Source: Haliclona indistincta (taxonomy: Eukaryota; Porifera; Demospongiae; Haplosclerida; Chalinidae). Taken from it: a DNA stretch of 64,000 nt. The stretch covers positions 5,929,781-5,993,780 of the forward strand of contig OZ024786.1 of assembly GCA_964017065.1 (NCBI GenBank). The letters run 5' to 3'. Below, piece after piece: positions 53,540-63,589 of the stretch. The notes beneath the pieces are model-generated. The model saw only the letters and a list, made by a program, of their open reading frames with translations. It was not told the DNA's origin and ran no database searches. The translations under genes and the position numbers were made by a program. The first letter of the stretch is position 1; each line of letters starts with the position of its first letter.

Positions 53540-54350
53540 CTCGAAAAAAGCTTTACAAGCATCAAATACCATGACCAGGGAAACGAAGAACAGGAGGAGT
53601 CCATGATGACTGTGTCTTCCAAAAAAAATCATGAAGAAAAGAGCTTGTTAGAGAAGCGAAGAATACCAGGGTTACATCGAGAGCCTTGATAGAAAGATAG
53701 AGAGAAAGATGACCGAGAGGGCGAAAAGGATGCGCCTCCCTCGATGTTGAACTGTCCCAGGGACGAACCTATCATTAGCGCTATTATTGCATATTATCAT
53801 TATTAATCACCGTTGATTCATGACGCACATTGAAATAAACATTCAGAGAGAGCTCGAGAGCAGTGAGTGAATCGGTGTGCATCGCGAGATCGATAGCGAT
53901 CAAAGCCTACTCTGGAAGAGAATCCGGCAGTTTTACACTCGAGATACAGGAGAGGACAGTGAGCGCCATGCTCGTATAGATTGCCCGCCATGGGCAAAAA
54001 CTGTATTTGACTAAGCTATTACAGAAAATCATAGTATGATTAAAGCTATCAAGAACTTATGTCAATGTCAAAATTATCGTATTGCAAATGGGAAAAAGCA
54101 GCATAGCGATGTAAGCTGAAGTTAAAAGTGGTGCATCCCAGGCTTGAATCGATCGACTTATTTGGTTCACTTATACAACACAAATACTACATACACAATA
54201 CAGTTGAGCATACATGAAGATACATGTGAGAACATGCATGCAAAGATTCACTTTGTCGCATGAGATCTAGAGCAAAAATGTATCACATGCACAATCACAT
54301 GTGTATATCAGACACATACGACATCCAACTGTATTCCACTATCAAATACA
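53540..54350. other. no gene seen
   Basis: A basic exon-like piece (RGMQEAARTRQRCRQRIIN) ends at a GTAAGT donor near 53482, and a possible exon follows at 53529. Otherwise non-coding. Confidence 0.35.
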
Positions 54351-54362
54351 AAGATTCGTCCT

Positions 54363-54750
54363 GTGGTTGTGCCATCCATCTGTGAGCCACTTGTAGGACA
54401 ACCTATGAGAGCTTGCATTGAAACACATCAATACCTCGCAAGGCTAGAACTGGCTGATAGTGCTGACGACTTACCCAACTTGCCAGTTGACTTGTTACTG
54501 GGCTCAGACTATTACTGGCAACTGGTGACTGGAAAGGTGCTCAAGTGATCTACAGGTGCTCACCTGTAGTGATCTACAGGTGCTACAGGTCCTGCTGCCA
54601 TACACATCAAGCTTGGATGGGTACTTTCAGGCCCATCAACCTGTGACGAGTCCAAGGGAAACTCAACCAACTGTGCCGTTACTCATGTTCTCTGCTCTGG
54701 AACCCAGCCTGAAGATCCTTCACTCAACTCACAACTCAACGCATTGTGGG
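54363..54750 (+). pseudogene. BEL/Pao retrotransposon protease-region remnant
   Basis: LPNLPVDLLLGSDYYWQLVT, a stop, then AIHIKLGWVLSGPS in a second frame. The LLGSDYYW...T-x-LGWVLSGP pairing is characteristic of the peptidase (DUF1758-type) region of BEL/Pao elements. A short duplication of TGATCTACAGGTGCT (54546-54585) lies between the two parts. RT and integrase are absent. Confidence 0.75.
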
Positions 54751-54754
54751 AATG

Positions 54755-54850
54755 AGTCCTTTTAGACACGAAACAGTTCCTCAAGAGTCCTTTTAGACAC
54801 GAAACAGTTCCTCAAGAGTCCTTTTAGACACGAAACAGTTCCTCAAGAGT
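54755..54850. repeat. 31-bp tandem repeat, three copies
   Basis: The unit AGTCCTTTTAGACACGAAAC... is repeated three times with no visible difference. Confidence 0.9.
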
Positions 54851-55136
54851 CGAAACGAAACAGATTAAGAGTCGTTTTACGAAACAGAATAAGAGTCGTT
54901 CTACCTGACGATTAAAAAGCTGATCGGCACACTTGAAATTCTAAACAGTCGTGTTGTACGAGAGCTGGAGATAAAGAAGAGAGACAAGCTAGAAGCTAAT
55001 TATAAGCAAAAAAAAATTTTTGTCGGTAGACAGTGTCCTTTTCGACCACAGCACACCATATCTCCACTTCACCACTTCACCACTTCAACGACCACTTCAA
55101 CTACCACAGCACTTCACCACTTCAACTACCACAGCA

Positions 55137-55487
55137 CACCATATCTCCCCCTGGTCACCATATCTCCCCCTGGTCACCATATCTCCCCCTGGTCACCATA
55201 TCTCCTCCTGGTCACCATATCTCCCCCTGGTCACCATATCTCCCCCTGGTCACCATATCTCCTCCTGGTCACCATATCTACCCCTGGTCACCATATCTCC
55301 TCCTGGTCACCATATCTCCTCCTGGTCACCATATCTCCCCCTGGTCACCATATCTCCCCCTGGTCACCATATCTCCCCCTGGTCACCATATCTCCCCCTG
55401 GTCACCATATCTCCCCCTGGTCACCATATCTACCCCTGGTCACCATATCTCCTCCTGGTCACCATATCTCCCCCTGGTCACAGAGAC
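55137..55487. repeat. 19-bp minisatellite
   Basis: About 18 copies of ACCATATCTCCCCCTGGTC, with CTCC/CCCC/TACC variants. Three units make 57 nt, so all frames stay open with ISPPGHH/SPWSPYL repeats; these ORFs are not genes. Confidence 0.95.
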
Positions 55488-55499
55488 AATAATTCAAAA

Positions 55500-56030
55500 A
55501 AATTCAATTGAGTACTACCTCTCTGATATACTGATTTGTACATCTGTACTAATTTATGAATTGTGAAAGATTTAGGAAATGAATTGCGCAGTAGCGCATG
55601 GCCGGCCAGGCCTAGCCTGCAAAACGCCTTTCCAGAATCCTAATCGATGACCCCTCTAACGGACTAAAGAACTGGGTGTTGGGAGCGTGTGATGAATGTA
55701 CAAGTAGGAGGAGTAAAAGTATTTAAAAATTGGAAATTTATACAATATGAACATAATAGACTGGATAATGGCTTTTGCATGACGTCGAGCTACTATCATC
55801 AGCTTGGCGCATACCCACAGACACACACTCTTTCTGCAGTTAACAACTGCACTACACTGGGGCACACAGCGCCATCTTGGCGTACCACTAAGATGATAGG
55901 ATCAACTTAAAATTGTTGACTGTACACAGCGTACAGTACAGAAGGATTCGGGTTCCTATCTTTCTGCAACGTAAATAAGTAATAATGAATTTAAAAGAAC
56001 AAAATCAAGACTTGAAAAACTCACCAAGAA
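55500..56030. other. no gene seen
   Basis: Short ORFs only. Confidence 0.35.
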
Positions 56031-56039
56031 TCTAGTGTG

Positions 56040-56770
56040 AATCTAGTGTGCTGTGGAGCTAAAACAAGCAAGCAAAGAACTCTACCCAGCAGCAAACCTG
56101 GAAGAGCTTTGATTGATGAACTCTTAACTGTGTTGATGTGTCTGCATCTTGTGTTACTGCTTGAAGATACTTCAGACAGTTTTGGAGTTTCGACATCTTG
56201 CATCACATGGGTAAATTTTCTAGCCAAAGAATTGAGATCCATGGCTATCAAGAGAATTGGTGCAAAAGCATGCCAGTAAAGATTTTAGCAAGTATACAAA
56301 CACTCGAATAGTAGTTGATTGTACTTAATTCTTCATTCAGAGACCAAATTCAATGTCGTCACAATGTCTCACTTTATCATCTTACAAGCACCACAACACC
56401 TTCAAGGCACTTCAAAGTCCTGAGATGTCATTACTATTATGTCTGACCTTTGGGATGGTCATGCTTCTGAAAAACAGCTCACTAAAGAATGTGGTTGATC
56501 CTAGCTCTGTTGAGTGAGCAGGACCGAATAATGGCTGATCGTGGAGTTGACATTATAGTACATACTCATTCAAAGTCCTTTAAATTCTGGGTAAACAAGA
56601 GAGGGTTTATGATTATGAGTCATAATCCCCTTGGGCAAAAAAATGTACTGTGCCTCCCAGCCAAAAAGAAGGTAGTATAACTGGTTCACAATACAGCTAG
56701 GTTCAGTCAATGAGTGACCTTCAAGCATTAGCCAACTGGCGCAGAGTAGCTCGACTATCACAAAAGACAT
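56040..56770 (+). pseudogene. IS5/ISL2EU-like (DDE_Tnp_4) transposase remnant
   Basis: PSSKPGRALIDELLTVLMCL, then FGVSTSCITWVNFLAKELRS, is the helix-turn-helix region. Further on, in shifting frames, come SSYKHHNTFKAL (about 56376), WDGHASEKQLTKECG (about 56456) and DRIMADRGVDI (about 56520), the YKHHNT-K / SDK-IT / GD-x-x-ADRGF segments of this family. Several stops and a missing catalytic Asp segment show it is dead. Confidence 0.65.
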
Positions 56771-57028
56771 CTGTCCACCCTAGTTGATCTTTCATTGTTG
56801 ATGATGATGCTGGTTGGTTGGTATAGGTTGATTCTGATTGCAATTGGCTGGTAGAGTTATGTTACAAGAACAAATAAAAGTGCATTGAGCAAAATAATAC
56901 CTGCCAACATAAGTTGGTGCTCGGCACCCCAAAGAGGGGCCTTTGTTGTGTTAGATGTGGTTACCTAATAGTGACAGTTTTAACCACACCCATTATAACA
57001 TAATTATGTTCCTGTGTCTGTTATAGAT

Positions 57029-57412
57029 ATGGGCAATGCTGTGTATCTATTCATTGATAGATCTGAAGAAGTGTGACTAAAGGAGAAAAATAGAAGGCTG
57101 AGAATGGAAGTTGAAAGGCTTAGTATTGAACTGATTCATCACGTAGCGAGGGAAAATGAAAGAAAGAAGGAAAAAGAGAAAGAGAGAATGGCAGCATTGG
57201 ACATTGACGCTATCATAGTAGGAGTAAACCAGTTGGAATCACTTTCACCTTGTAAAAAATTAACAAGCTCTTCTGATCCAATAGCTACATGCACGAACTG
57301 TCACACTAGACAACAGATCACTAAATCAAAATTAAGTGCTCGACTATATATAGAAGACATCACTGGCAATTCTTACAGCCTCCGTGCATACTCAGACACT
57401 TATAGTCAATAA
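57029..57412 (+). CDS. MGNA-family copy C, joined to an RPA-like zinc-ribbon piece
   Basis: The DNA upstream (AAAGAGGGGCCTTTGTTGTG...GTTATAG) matches the upstream of copy B. ATG 57029 gives MGNAVYLFIDRSEEV, then TGA 57074-57076, then KNRRLRMEVERLSIELIHHV and a short coiled coil. Instead of a long coil it continues into SDPIATCTNCHTRQQITKSK, then RLYIEDITGNSYSLRAYSD, which resembles the C-terminal OB-fold/zinc ribbon of replication protein A (CTNC, first half only). It is either a different exon of the same family or a fusion. The TGA suggests decay. Confidence 0.45.
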
Positions 57413-57582
57413 TGATGTGGTCAATTCCGACACACTGCTTCAGGCTCCTCTATTTAATCTTACAAAATATCATCTTCTGACATCAGTGTCCCGCTAACTA
57501 AATCTTCATCTCTCACTTCCTTTTCTTTAGTACTTTTCCTGATCTTCACCTATAGTACATGATAACTTATTTTCAATAATTA

Positions 57583-57780
57583 TCATTCTTTTTTCATTCT
57601 GTTCTTTAATAAAAATCCATGTAGTGCTAAGATAGGTACGTAGATGCAACTATGGAATGGCACACTTGGATCTTTCCAAGTAGTATTTCCACAGATGCAG
57701 CACTTATGCCCAGTCATGATAGACAGATAGTCTTTTCTACGTATGGATTTCTCTGCAACCACGCCTCGTAGAAGCTTCAT
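57583..57780 (-). pseudogene. possible THAP-domain fragment
   Basis: On the minus strand HKCCICGNTTWKDPSVPFHS resembles the start of a THAP finger (C-x-x-C-GN...DPSVPFH). The later C-x2-H pair and AVPTIF-like motif are not found in frame. Weak call. Confidence 0.3.
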
Positions 57781-58196
57781 TCGAAGTTCATCGGACGTCC
57801 CACTGTCTGAAGTTTTGCATCAGTCTCGCAAAACAAGAACATACGGTATACTTTGACGACCAGTAGATGCTTTATGCGCACTTCCGCTCGTTTCTCCAAT
57901 GCTCTCCATACATTTTCTCCAGCAACCGCAGCACCCAGTCGTGACGTCAAGCGTAATTAAGATTTCATTAAAATTCCATTGCTTACACGCAACTGGTCTA
58001 TTTGCTGACTAAGAGATTGCCGAGGAGATTGGAAGAGCAAGCATTCATTGTGTAGTCACCCACGTGTCGCCAGTTTAAAGTTTCTAAAAAGGCAACCGTT
58101 ATTTCCATGGGTAAGTCACGGACGGACGGTCTATTCTTCGATTCCTCGGATTTGTGCATAGCCAACAAAGGGAACTCCAACGATTCCAGCAAACCA

Positions 58197-58396
58197 NNNN
58201 NNNNNNNNNNNNNNNNNNNNNNNNNNNNNNNNNNNNNNNNNNNNNNNNNNNNNNNNNNNNNNNNNNNNNNNNNNNNNNNNNNNNNNNNNNNNNNNNNNNN
58301 NNNNNNNNNNNNNNNNNNNNNNNNNNNNNNNNNNNNNNNNNNNNNNNNNNNNNNNNNNNNNNNNNNNNNNNNNNNNNNNNNNNNNNNNNNNNNNNN
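58197..58396. other. assembly gap (200 N)
   Basis: Exactly 200 N, a typical placeholder of unknown true length. ORFs crossing it are meaningless. Confidence 1.
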
Positions 58397-58594
58397 ACCT
58401 GTTTCTTTGCCTTTTTCTTCCAGTATGAATGTTCGTTCGAAGTATCAAAATTAATATCAGATGGGATTGCAAGGAAGGAATACTAACTTATATATTCTTG
58501 AATAAAACAAAGAATTGGCTTTGGGTAAACTGTTAATTGGAATTGTTAACAAAACTCGATATAATTATTGTACATTGTGATGACTGTTACGCTT

Positions 58595-58834
58595 TCAAGG
58601 CTTAACTACTGCTTGCTGCCAAGCGTCACCTTGGCAGCAAGTTTCGAAAAGCATGCAAGTGATGCAACCCTCTTGCCTCAACTGTTCTAGCCTTGCTTCA
58701 GTTACCACGACCTCTTTTGCAGCATTTTGCTGATTGCTTGAGAAATCGTGGCGCTTCGCCTCTTCATTGTTTTTCTTCACGGCTTTCACGCCATCATGAA
58801 AAATCAATTTGAGTTTAATTTTATTACATAGCAC
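58595..58834 (-). CDS. hypothetical minus-strand exon
   Basis: FHDGVKAVKKNNEEAKRHDF then VVVTEARLEQLRQEGCITCM is a charged, helix-forming peptide of 79 codons. No family is recognised. It may be part of the minus-strand transposon-associated genes to the right. Confidence 0.25.
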   Translation of the reverse strand: MLCNKIKLKLIFHDGVKAVKKNNEEAKRHDFSSNQQNAAKEVVVTEARLEQLRQEGCITCMLFETCCQGDAWQQAVVKP

Positions 58835-58839
58835 ACTGT

Positions 58840-59800
58840 TAATTATTATAAAAAATCGGCGAGTAGCTAACCTGACACAAAGTGCACACTGTAGATTTCC
58901 GACTCACTGCAGAACGAACGGATTCAACTTTCTCTCCTCAGATGATGAATAAACTTGTACAACTTTATTGGCTTCCTTGGTACTAACACCATTGATGTTT
59001 TGGAGCTGTTCTCATAACTTTCTGGCTCTTTGGTTCTGACAAACTGGGGAAATTTTAAGGTAGCTTAGCTTTCCACTGGCAAAAAGTCTTTCCGACATGG
59101 AACACTGCTCTCTGCAGTGCTAAGGGAGAATGGATGCTCATAATCTGTGAGCTTCACAGTCTTCCTCTTAAGCTGTGACAATTGGAGCATGTTTTACATC
59201 AAGTCCGACTCTAGTCTTCCTAACTTCTCTAAATTTTACCTGAATGGATCCAATCAACTCGCAAAAACGACTGTCTTTGCAGTCCATCAAGTTTGGGCAC
59301 TGAACAAAAGTAGTCTTGGCATGGTGATAGAGACCAGAAAGTAAGTTGACTATAGAAGTAGCAGCTTTAGCATATCCAATGCTCTTGCTCGAGCAAGTCA
59401 CATCCTTACTTGTTAACAGCTCTACGGGTTCCCGTCTGAGCAGCGTCTTCCATGTACTAGAATCTCAATCCAACAAGTTGTCTCGATGACAATCTATTTA
59501 TTGTCATACAGTCTCGTAAAGCAGAGAGATATGGATGGGCCATGTATTTGTACTTCGAACCAACATGGTGTCTCGATTTCTCAAAGTGAGATCGTCAGCA
59601 ACTATTAGTATGAAAACGACCTAATTAAATTTTATTGTAAAATTCTCAACACACTGACTTGGTCTTCTTCCTTCAGAAAGGGTTGCTTCACAAGAACATC
59701 AGAGATAGGAATCCCAGTGTCTAGTATTTTTGCCTTCGATGTGGGTATGTTAGGTCTATTAGGCTCTCATATACCTCACGTCTAGGTTTTTCTCTCGAAC
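58840..59800. other. no gene recognised
   Basis: Short ORFs on both strands without known motifs. Confidence 0.35.
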
Positions 59801-59815
59801 TCCTCAATATTCTTG

Positions 59816-59995
59816 CTATAAAATCTTAGGTACGATGCCCGATCTATCCCTTGAGGAAATTCTGGTCTTTGGATCAGTTCCTTTGCTGGTGATTTCCGCT
59901 TTGGTGCTGGCTCGGATACAGTCACTGGGCTTGGAACTAACTTAGGCTTCTTATCTCTTTGGAACTCTTTGCATCTGTTTTGTAACGTTACTACA
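59816..59995 (-). pseudogene. SAMD3-like exon, minus strand
   Basis: Minus-strand frame KIVVTLQNRCKEFQRDKKPK, then KELIQRPEFPQGIDRASYLR and FYSKNIEEFERKT before a stop. It resembles the segment after the LV-x-x-YP region in SAMD3-like proteins, and so may pair with the plus-strand remnant at 25-26 kb as a second family member. Confidence 0.35.
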
Positions 59996-60400
59996 ATTTT
60001 CCTTGCAGCATAATTATTATTAAATCGATGTAATCTGAGTGAGTGAAAGAGAGAGTAAGTTTTACAGCTTTTGGTCCTAATTTGAACCTATCCAAGGATA
60101 CTATCCATGGATACTGTAAAACTCAAATGATCAATGGACAGAATCTGACTGTCTTTCAAAGCAGCCATGTCGTGCATGTGCTGTGCAATGTCTTCTAAGA
60201 GCTGTTGCTGTGAGGCGAATTCTTCTGTTCCTGACCTGCGTACAACATAGACAATAACGGAATACGAATCAAGCATCCCGTAAATTCACCTCTTCAATGA
60301 TTTAGTCCTGTATTTCTTAAGGGCAGGTCTATACGATCTTTGCAGTCCCTACCTGCTTGTCAGTTGTTAAACACATCGCGATGCACATTTGAGAACATAC

Positions 60401-60497
60401 CGAGACAAAAGCGGTTTGGAGAACAGGGATCTGTAAACCCATCTTCTTCATCACTTTCTTCTGCAGGTTCATTTTCCTCCTCAATATTCTCTCCCAT
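60401..60497 (-). CDS. acidic first exon, minus strand
   Basis: ATG at 60497-60495 gives MGENIEEENEPAEESDEEDG then CSPNRFCL to a GTATGT donor. A downstream exon reading YRPALKKYRTKSLKR ends at a GTGAATT donor near 60290. The phase between them was not resolved. The start codon lies 4 bp from the TA MITE at 60503, so the MITE occupies the promoter or 5' UTR. Confidence 0.4.
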
Positions 60498-60502
60498 AGA
60501 TA

Positions 60503-60693
60503 CCCCCTAGGACGGCGTTTGACATTTTCTACATCACAAGTTTATACATTAGGGCTGCTATGCTAATGATATTCACAACAGCTGTAATGATAATCATCAC
60601 TCTGTGGTAATGCTATCATCACTGAGCCTGACTGAGGTTTGCTGGGTTGTGTAAACTTGTGACGTAGAAAATGTCAAACGCCGTCCTAGGGGG
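60503..60693. mobile_element. 191-bp MITE with 42-bp TIRs and TA duplication
   Basis: The ends begin CCCCCTAGGACGGCGTTTGA and are inverted copies over about 42 bp (one mismatch, ACATCAC/ACGTCAC). They are flanked by TA at 60501-60502 and 60694-60695. Fits a Tc1/mariner-derived MITE. Confidence 0.92.
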
Positions 60694-60699
60694 TATATT

Positions 60700-61255
60700 G
60701 ACGGTTGCATACTCTTAGGTAATGAACTCTTGGCTATAGTTATTTTAATTACCAAATCATATAATCACTTCAAGTTGCACAATCACTTAGCAACAATCAT
60801 TATATCGCTTATTCATCCAGTGATCACTTGATTATTAATGTGATATAATTAAAATTTTATCGTGAAAAGATTTTGTTTTACACGAGACTGAAGAAGCGGG
60901 GAGAGAATTCATGATAAAGCTACAATCAGATACCGTATTGATGCGTTATCAGGCGCAGTTCACCTTTAGGCACACATTGTCTGTTTTGCTGCACTGCTCA
61001 ATAATTTATACTTGCATTGAAAAAAGCGTTATTTATCAGGTGTATCTCGCTATAAGTGCTTATTTCTTTGCTGTGGAAACATAAGCACATGCGTCATATT
61101 AATTCGCCAGTACAGTGTCTAGAGACTAAGTTTAATACACTAAGAAGAAAGGTCAGTCATCACAGCTACTAAGGGACACTTTTATAAAAATAATACTCAC
61201 ACCCAGTATCAACTATAGCAATGCCCAGCAGCTGTATTTACTGCAAAAGACATTA
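60700..61255. other. no gene seen
   Basis: AT-rich, with short ORFs only. Confidence 0.35.
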
Positions 61256-61333
61256 CTTATTTCAGCTTACTTAGCTTAATATGATTGTCAGAGAGTGAGA
61301 GTTTATTCTAAGTCTAATACCATTGTACCATAC

Positions 61334-62288
61334 CTCGATAGCCAGTGCAGCTGCCAAAGTAGACTTGAATGGTCTGGATGTACTATGATACTGAGAAGGA
61401 AGTGTCTCTATCTCAATTAGAGAAGACATGTCACGTCTTTCCCTCTTCACATGATATGAGCGAGGAAGTTCAGGGAAAAGCATAAATAGTTCATGATAGA
61501 ACTCATCGCTTACACCGAATCTTTCTAAAAGGTTTAGTGACTGGAGGGTAGGTGTGTTAGCATTGAAACTATTCTGTACACTAGTGGAAGCAGAGTTTGT
61601 TGTGCTTGCAGGTGAGGAATAGCTCGAGTTGGAGTTTGGATTTCTTGTTGTTGACGCAAGATCCAAATCAATCACTTCACCAGTCTCTTGTGATCGTAGT
61701 TGCAGCTGCTGTGCATCAAGACCGAATGTCTCCACAAACCAAATTACCCGCTGCTTGGTCATTTTAAGTTGGTTTAGTTTCCGTTTTCTTTGTCGCTCCC
61801 CTACATCATCTATTTTGTGACCCACATTAGCTAGAGCTCTTCGTTGTGAAACGTCATGCTGGATGTTTCTTTGGCTTTCAACAGTAGCCTGAAGAGATTA
61901 AACCGTATCTAGCAGTTGACCAGAAGTTAAGGCCTCTCCTTGTTTTACCTGTGTAATTGAACAAGTACATGTAGTGGTATCAATCCCATGTAAACAATCT
62001 TACCTCAACACTAGCAGAGCTGCTCTGGTAAGACATCCTTGCTCTTCCAGTTAGCTTGCGGAGTCTAGCTCGTACATGGGCAGAAACACACGCTAACCTG
62101 CTCGCTAAACGCTGGCTGTCTTTCTTGACAACAACGATTCTGTCTGGAATGCTGTTGTTCAAAAGCTCACTGTAGTCTGGTGCGTCAAACGAGTACCAGT
62201 AAAGCAACATCGAGTGTGGTATCTCTACTAGACACAGAACGTCAGTGTCTGTCGGAGGAGACTTGATAGACACCTTGTCGCTTGACAC
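61334..62288 (-). CDS. transposon-associated protein, N-terminal exons (FGL...LPRSY family)
   Basis: Minus strand: exon 62288-62006 (MSSDKVSIKSPPTDTDVLCL to SYQSSSASVE, GTAAGA donor), then an exon reaching 61334 (GTATGG donor). The second exon contains VGHKIDDVGERQRKRKLNQL, VIWFVETFGLDAQQLQL, FYHELFMLFPELPRSYHVKR. I recall this set in multi-copy invertebrate and fish proteins of transposon type. If the second exon begins at an AG near 61938 the frame has one TAA. If it begins at the AG of TTTAATCTCTTCAG (about 61897) the stop is avoided and phase 0 is kept. Later exons are not found to the left, so the gene is partial. Confidence 0.55.
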
Positions 62289-62299
62289 GGCAGTGCACG

Positions 62300-62660
62300 A
62301 AGTAGGTCTTCCGCGACGGCGAGCACCGCAGTGCCATAAAAAAAGGACCCGCCCACATGCGAATAAACTGACTACCGTAAGCGGGACCGTTAGTAAATTA
62401 ATTTTGAATTATCAGTACCAGGTAAACCAAAAATTCCTATTGTGGGTAAAATATGCAAATGTCTACCATATCCAAAACAAGCACAAGGCGAAGCTATTTA
62501 TAGCACTATCTTGAATCCTGATCGAACTAAGCCAGAAATTTGCTTGGCAACCACAAAAAAATGAGAGAAATATTGAAATTCTTCAAAATTCTAAATCTAA
62601 TGTATTGCAGCGATTAGTAAGCGGCGAACTCCTCTGGGAAAAAACTAGTGCATATGCACA
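62300..62660. other. upstream region of the minus-strand gene; no gene seen
   Basis: AT-rich. It contains the probable promoter of the gene on the minus strand, but no element can be pointed out. Confidence 0.3.
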
Positions 62661-62680
62661 CGCTTCGCTATGCGTACATG

Positions 62681-62785
62681 TAGGTTAAACACCGAGGTGG
62701 AGGTGTATATGGGAATTTGGACACCGAGGGCGAAGCCCGAGGTGTGCAAATTCACATATACACCGACAACGAGGTGTTTAACCTA
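62681..62785. mobile_element. foldback element FB4
   Basis: The arms TAGGTTAAACACC and complement bound 105 bp. The word ACACC/GGTGT occurs six times in alternating orientation with CGAG linkers. The centre is CCGAGGGCGAAGCCCGAGG. Confidence 0.85.
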
Positions 62786-62795
62786 TTTAAACTAT

Positions 62796-62990
62796 GTGCA
62801 TTGTATGGTGCATTGTATGGTGCATTGTATGGCTTGTATGGTGCATTGTATGGCAAAGAGGTGTTTAACCTATTTAAACTATGTGCATTGTATGGCTTGT
62901 ATGGTGCATTGTATGGCATTGTATGGTGCATTGTATGGCTAATGGTATAATAAGTGGTGCATTGTATGGCTTTGCTGCAGGTGTATATGG
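62796..62990. repeat. GTGCATTGTATGG tandem repeat with FB4 pieces
   Basis: GGTGCATTGTATGG units alternate with copies of GAGGTGTTTAACCTATTTAA (62771 and 62857) and GGTGTATATGGGAATTTGGA (62980). The foldback arm has been drawn into local tandem duplications. Confidence 0.85.
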
Positions 62991-62999
62991 GAATTTGGA

Positions 63000-63585
63000 C
63001 ACCTCATTACATCAAAGAGAATTATTCATGTCATAGTTTAAAGTTGATTAGCCACGCATCTCTAGAGCACGTATCCAGGTCGAACTAAGCTTTCTCGACG
63101 TTAGATGATCTTGGGCGCTGCGCTTTCAGGTCGCTCTCAATGCCCGTGATACGTTAGTTGCAGATAGTATACGAAAATGTTATACGGAAAAATTGATTAC
63201 CGTGTCCAATTATTTCTGGCACTGTTTTGATCTCCTTCTGACACTGCTTCAGCTGTTCATGTTATAATGCTCTGTTATAATTATTTTTGTAAACATGATT
63301 AAAATGCAACAGCAACATGTTTAAATTGCTATTGTCTGTTGTACTTGCTTTCAATTCACTTAATAAATTGCTGTTATTAATTGGATCCTTTATTGATAAT
63401 GATACTGATTTATAAATCATTATTGTGTAATCGATTTAACAACACTTTGAATCAGTTTGAACACATACATTTATAGCGACAGACAACAATCAGTTTACAA
63501 CATGAAACACATAGGGGCCGTGTATGACACAGCAAGATACAACGCATATTGTTCTAAACACAAAGTTCACATAAGAGTCTAGCAC
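63000..63585. other. no gene seen
   Basis: AT-rich intergenic DNA. Confidence 0.35.
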
Positions 63586-63589
63586 TCTG

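Noticed and set aside
55020..55566. 163- and 177-aa ORFs with SPWSPYL/PPGHH repeats
   Set aside because: They are translations of the 19-bp minisatellite (57 nt per three units), with no support as genes.
58107..58486. ORFs crossing the N run
   Set aside because: They are mostly unknown residues over an assembly gap.
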